Notes under the pieces: generated by a model | Told to the model about the DNA's origin: nothing | The model's database searches: none | What the model saw: only the letters and a program-made list of their open reading frames with translations | Made by a program: the position numbers and the translations under genes | Part shown: one piece after another, positions 8,316 to 10,539 of the stretch | Layout of the letters: every line of letters begins with the position of its first letter | Numbering within the stretch: position 1 is the stretch's first letter | Source: Dokdonella_A sp040002595 | GTDB lineage: Bacteria > Pseudomonadota > Gammaproteobacteria > Xanthomonadales > Rhodanobacteraceae | Length of the DNA stretch: 10,539 nt | Assembly: GCA_040002595.1 (NCBI GenBank) | Contig: JBDUED010000075.1 | Span: 1 to 10,539 of the forward strand | Direction: 5' to 3'

Positions 8316-8341
8316 GTGGGAGCGCCGGCAGGCGCGATGCT
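8316..8341 (+). repeat. REP-like palindromic unit 2, inverted relative to unit 1
   Basis: Read on the plus strand: the same GTGGGAGC head and CGCGATGCT tail as unit 1, around a different but still self-complementary core (GCGCC-GGCA-GGCGC). The cores differ in sequence while both keep a hairpin, which argues for selection on structure rather than chance similarity. The two heads face each other across 41 bp, forming a BIME-like inverted pair. Between them, a 9-bp direct repeat GGTCCGGCT occurs at 8276-8284 and 8291-8299. Confidence 0.75.
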
Positions 8342-8396
8342 TTCTAACTTCAAAGAGGAACAACGGCTGCCGCCGCTTCCAAGGCAACCCGGTTCG

Positions 8397-9401
8397 TCAT
8401 GCGCAGCGGGCACCCATGCCCGCGACAAACCGCTGCCAGCGTTCGCGCACAAGTTCGGCGATCGCGGCGGTTTCTTGCAGCGCTGGCGGTTGCGCGATGT
8501 GGACATTGTCATCGATGCGGCGCACGTGTCCACTGGCGAGCATGTCCGCGTGAAACGAAGCGAGCTTGCCAGTGATGGGGCGCGGCGCGAAGGTGTAGAC
8601 CGGCTTTCCCGTGGCGCAGGCTTCGCTCAACATATTGACCGAATCGGGCGTGACGACGAACCGGTCGGCCCAGCCGAGAAAGCCCGCGTAAGGGTTGTCG
8701 CCTTTGTCCGGTTGGCTCCAGAACGCACCCGGGAATTTCGCCAATGACTCGCGCAGGCGAGCGGCGGTCGACAACGGCGTGCGCCGCGACACGCTGACCA
8801 GGAAGCTGCCGCCGTCGGTTGCGTGGCGCGCGGCAAGACGTTCGAGCAACGCATCGAAATACGCATCGTCAAGCCGCTGCGCACGAGTGGTGCCGCCGAT
8901 CAGCACCGCCGTGCGCGGCGCGGGCAACGTCGCCAGCGCAGCAAAATGCGCACGTCCTTGGGCCAGCCAATCCTGATCCACTGCATTGAGCGCGCCGATG
9001 CTGTGGATCACGTTTGCGCCGATTGTGCGATCGTGTTGAGGCGCCACGACGACATCGAACGCGCGCGTGTCGATGCGCGGATCGAGAATCTGTACCGTGA
9101 ATGTGTTGCCGTCATTCCACTCACGCAGCAGACGCGTTACAAGCGCGGCGCGGCGCCCGCAGCCGATGGCGATGTCCGGCCATGGCGAGGTAAGTGAACG
9201 ACCTTCCGCGTCGGTGATCGCGTTGCGTGCGCCGAATACGAGTCGGGGCGCGAACGCGGCCCATGGCTCGCGCATGCGAATGCGCAACACACGTGGCGCC
9301 AGCCCGAGCGCGCGCGCGAGCGCCAGCGCCTGGCGCTCATTGCCGGCAGCGCCGTCGCTGATTGCCCAGCACGATGGCGCGGAGGTAACGGGAGAATTCA
9401 T
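8397..9401 (-). CDS. ELM1/GtrOC1-family (DUF1022) GT-B-like protein
   Basis: About 334 residues, recognisable as the bacterial branch of the family that includes plant mitochondrial fission factor ELM1 (COG3660-type). Conserved blocks in order: CWAISDGAAGNERQ (11-24), PDIAIGCGRR, VQILDPR, VVVAPQHD, the glycine strand VLIGGTT, SVSRRTP (203-209), NPYAGFLGWAD, and the C-terminal signature VTPDSVNMLSEACATGKPVY around D253. The fold is related to GT-B glycosyltransferases, and the last block resembles a donor-binding site, so a role in envelope sugar transfer is plausible; no bacterial function is assigned with certainty. I see no signal peptide or membrane helix. ATG 9401 is preferred because GGGGA lies 9 nt upstream; ATG 9407, two codons earlier, is in frame. 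It is downstream of hppA on the same strand, 89 bp away with hairpins between, and converges on glnE. Confidence 0.88.
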   Translation of the reverse strand: MNSPVTSAPSCWAISDGAAGNERQALALARALGLAPRVLRIRMREPWAAFAPRLVFGARNAITDAEGRSLTSPWPDIAIGCGRRAALVTRLLREWNDGNTFTVQILDPRIDTRAFDVVVAPQHDRTIGANVIHSIGALNAVDQDWLAQGRAHFAALATLPAPRTAVLIGGTTRAQRLDDAYFDALLERLAARHATDGGSFLVSVSRRTPLSTAARLRESLAKFPGAFWSQPDKGDNPYAGFLGWADRFVVTPDSVNMLSEACATGKPVYTFAPRPITGKLASFHADMLASGHVRRIDDNVHIAQPPALQETAAIAELVRERWQRFVAGMGARCA

Positions 9402-9411
9402 CGGCATGCGT

Positions 9412-9428
9412 CCCCGCGCGATGCGGGG
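9412..9428. other. Hairpin CCCCGC-GCGAT-GCGGGG before the ELM1-like gene
   Basis: A perfect 6-bp GC stem with a 5-nt loop. On the plus strand it is followed by CTTT, resembling a terminator in that direction, though no plus-strand gene ends nearby. On the minus strand its last arm contains the GGGGA likely to serve as ribosome site for the ELM1-like gene, so folding could hide that site. A regulatory role is inference only. Confidence 0.45.
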
Positions 9429-9447
9429 CTTTGCGGCTTCGACATTT

Positions 9448-9479
9448 GGCTCGTCGCAGCTTTGATGCTGCGGCGAGCC
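9448..9479 (-). terminator. Strong hairpin downstream of hppA (possible terminator or mRNA 3' stabiliser)
   Basis: Eleven bases after the hppA stop codon on the minus strand, GGCTCG-C-CGCAGC, loop ATCAAA, then GCTGCG-A-CGAGCC form a 13-position stem with one C/A mismatch. No U-tract follows (the next bases are AAATG), so it is not a classic intrinsic terminator. It may protect the hppA transcript 3' end or cause partial termination before the ELM1-like gene. Confidence 0.55.
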
Positions 9480-9490
9480 TCCTTGCCGGA

Positions 9491-10539
9491 TTAAAGAAGC
9501 GGAACCAGCAACAGCGCCACGATATTGATGATCTTGATCAAGGGATTCACAGCCGGACCGGCAGTGTCCTTGTACGGATCGCCGACAGTGTCGCCGGTGA
9601 CGGCCGCCTTGTGCGCCTCCGAACCCTTGCCGCCGAAGTTTCCATCTTCGATATATTTCTTCGCGTTGTCCCAAGCGCCGCCGCCAGTCGTCATCGAGAT
9701 CGCGACGAACAGGCCAGTGACGATGGTGCCGATCAGCACGCCGCCGAGCGCCTGCGCGCCGGCAAGCGAGCTCCCGGTGAGAAACTTGACGCCGAACGCG
9801 ACGACGATCGGCACCAGCACCGGCAGCAGCGAGGGAACCATCATTTCCTTGATCGCGGATTTGGTGAGCATGTCGACTGCGCGCGAGTAATCGGGCTTGG
9901 TCGTGCCTTCCATGATGCCCTTGATTTCGCTGAACTGGCGGCGCACTTCGACCACCACGGAACCGGCCGCGCGGCCGACCGCTTCCATCGCCATAGAGGC
10001 AAACAGGAACGGAATCAGGCCGCCGATCAGCAGGCCGATGATCACCAGGTGATTGGAAAGATCAAAGGTGAAAATCAGATCCGGATGCGACGTGCCGAGC
10101 TTGTGCGTGTAGTCGGCAAACAGGACCAGCGCGGCGAGACCGGCCGAACCGATTGCGTAGCCTTTGGTAACCGCCTTGGTGGTGTTACCCACCGCATCGA
10201 GCGGATCGGTGACGCCACGCACTTCCGGTGGCAAGTCGGCCATTTCGGCGATGCCGCCGGCGTTGTCGGTGATCGGACCATACGCATCGAGCGCGACGAT
10301 CATGCCGGTCATCGACAGCATCGCGGTCGCCGCGATTGCGATGCCGTACAGGTCGGCAAGGTGATACGCACCCCAGATTGCCGCGCACACGCTGAGCACC
10401 GGCCATGCGGTCGACTTCATCGAGATGCCGAGTCCGGCAATGATGTTGGTGCCGTGGCCGGTGGTCGATGCTTTCGCGATATGCCGCACCGGGCCGTATT
10501 CGGTCGCCGTGTAGTACTCGGTGATGACGACCATGGCGC
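9491..10539 (-). CDS. hppA: K+-independent H+-translocating membrane pyrophosphatase, C-terminal half (5' end outside window)
   Basis: Integral membrane pyrophosphatase that couples PPi hydrolysis to ion export across the inner membrane. Only the last 348 residues are present, about half of the usual 670-720; the frame is open to the right edge, so the internal Met at 10534 is not the start. Family signatures visible: EYYT, GHGTNIIAGL, DAYGPITDNAGGIAEM (metal-PPi binding), IPFLFASMAMEAVGRAAG, and the C-terminal GDTVGDPYKDTAGPAVNPLIKI. Several hydrophobic helices lie between them. The subtype-determining motif reads GNTTKAVTKG, with Lys (codon 10177-10175) and Thr (10168-10166) where K+-dependent enzymes have Ala and a small residue. 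This predicts a K+-independent, proton-pumping enzyme. The stop is TAA at 9493-9491. The next gene on this strand is ELM1-like. Confidence 0.97.
   Translation of the reverse strand, partial: AMVVITEYYTATEYGPVRHIAKASTTGHGTNIIAGLGISMKSTAWPVLSVCAAIWGAYHLADLYGIAIAATAMLSMTGMIVALDAYGPITDNAGGIAEMADLPPEVRGVTDPLDAVGNTTKAVTKGYAIGSAGLAALVLFADYTHKLGTSHPDLIFTFDLSNHLVIIGLLIGGLIPFLFASMAMEAVGRAAGSVVVEVRRQFSEIKGIMEGTTKPDYSRAVDMLTKSAIKEMMVPSLLPVLVPIVVAFGVKFLTGSSLAGAQALGGVLIGTIVTGLFVAISMTTGGGAWDNAKKYIEDGNFGGKGSEAHKAAVTGDTVGDPYKDTAGPAVNPLIKIINIVALLLVPLL

Noticed and set aside
7063..8533. Minus-strand open frames of about 376-398 codons within glnE
   Set aside because: They are antisense to the C-terminal half of glnE, which carries the adenylyltransferase active site; no domain was recognised in them.
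9412..9430. Intrinsic terminator for a plus-strand transcript
   Set aside because: The stem is followed by only CTTT and no plus-strand gene ends nearby; glnE ends more than 1.2 kb upstream. Kept only as a hairpin.

Overview
The window is GC-rich, almost fully coding chromosomal DNA from a Gram-negative bacterium. Gene content (GlnE, a K+-independent H+-pyrophosphatase, an ELM1-type protein, an ECF sigma/TPR-kinase pair) and REP-like GTGGGAG palindromes suggest a gammaproteobacterium near Xanthomonadales/Lysobacterales. That placement is inference. I see no tRNA, rRNA, CRISPR array, insertion sequence or phage gene.

Layout, left to right. (1) 1-3176, minus strand: an ECF sigma factor (2631-3176), then 59 bp downstream a membrane Ser/Thr protein kinase with a C-terminal TPR region (start 2571, running off the left edge). 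The pair looks like a phosphorylation-controlled transcription module: the sigma factor has Thr residues where region 2.2 normally carries acidic residues, and there is no anti-sigma gene beside it. (2) 3295-5106, minus strand: a five-helix membrane protein with an LtaS-type sulfatase-fold catalytic domain and all visible catalytic residues. (3) 5305-8205, plus strand: glnE, the bifunctional glutamine synthetase adenylyltransferase/deadenylase, divergent from the LtaS-like gene. (4) 8206-8396: a convergent intergenic gap holding two inverted REP-like units. (5) 8397-9401, minus strand: an ELM1-family (DUF1022) GT-B-like protein. (6) 9402-9490: a gap with two hairpins. (7) 9491-10539, minus strand: the C-terminal half of a membrane H+-translocating pyrophosphatase, cut by the right edge.

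The genes do not form one pathway. The sigma/kinase pair is the only clear functional unit. GlnE controls nitrogen assimilation, HppA energises the membrane from pyrophosphate, and the LtaS-like and ELM1-like proteins probably act on envelope substrates not identifiable here. Very long open frames opposite the kinase, LtaS-like gene and glnE are GC-rich antisense shadows. The most useful leads are the Thr-substituted sigma factor with its kinase and the inverted REP pair.
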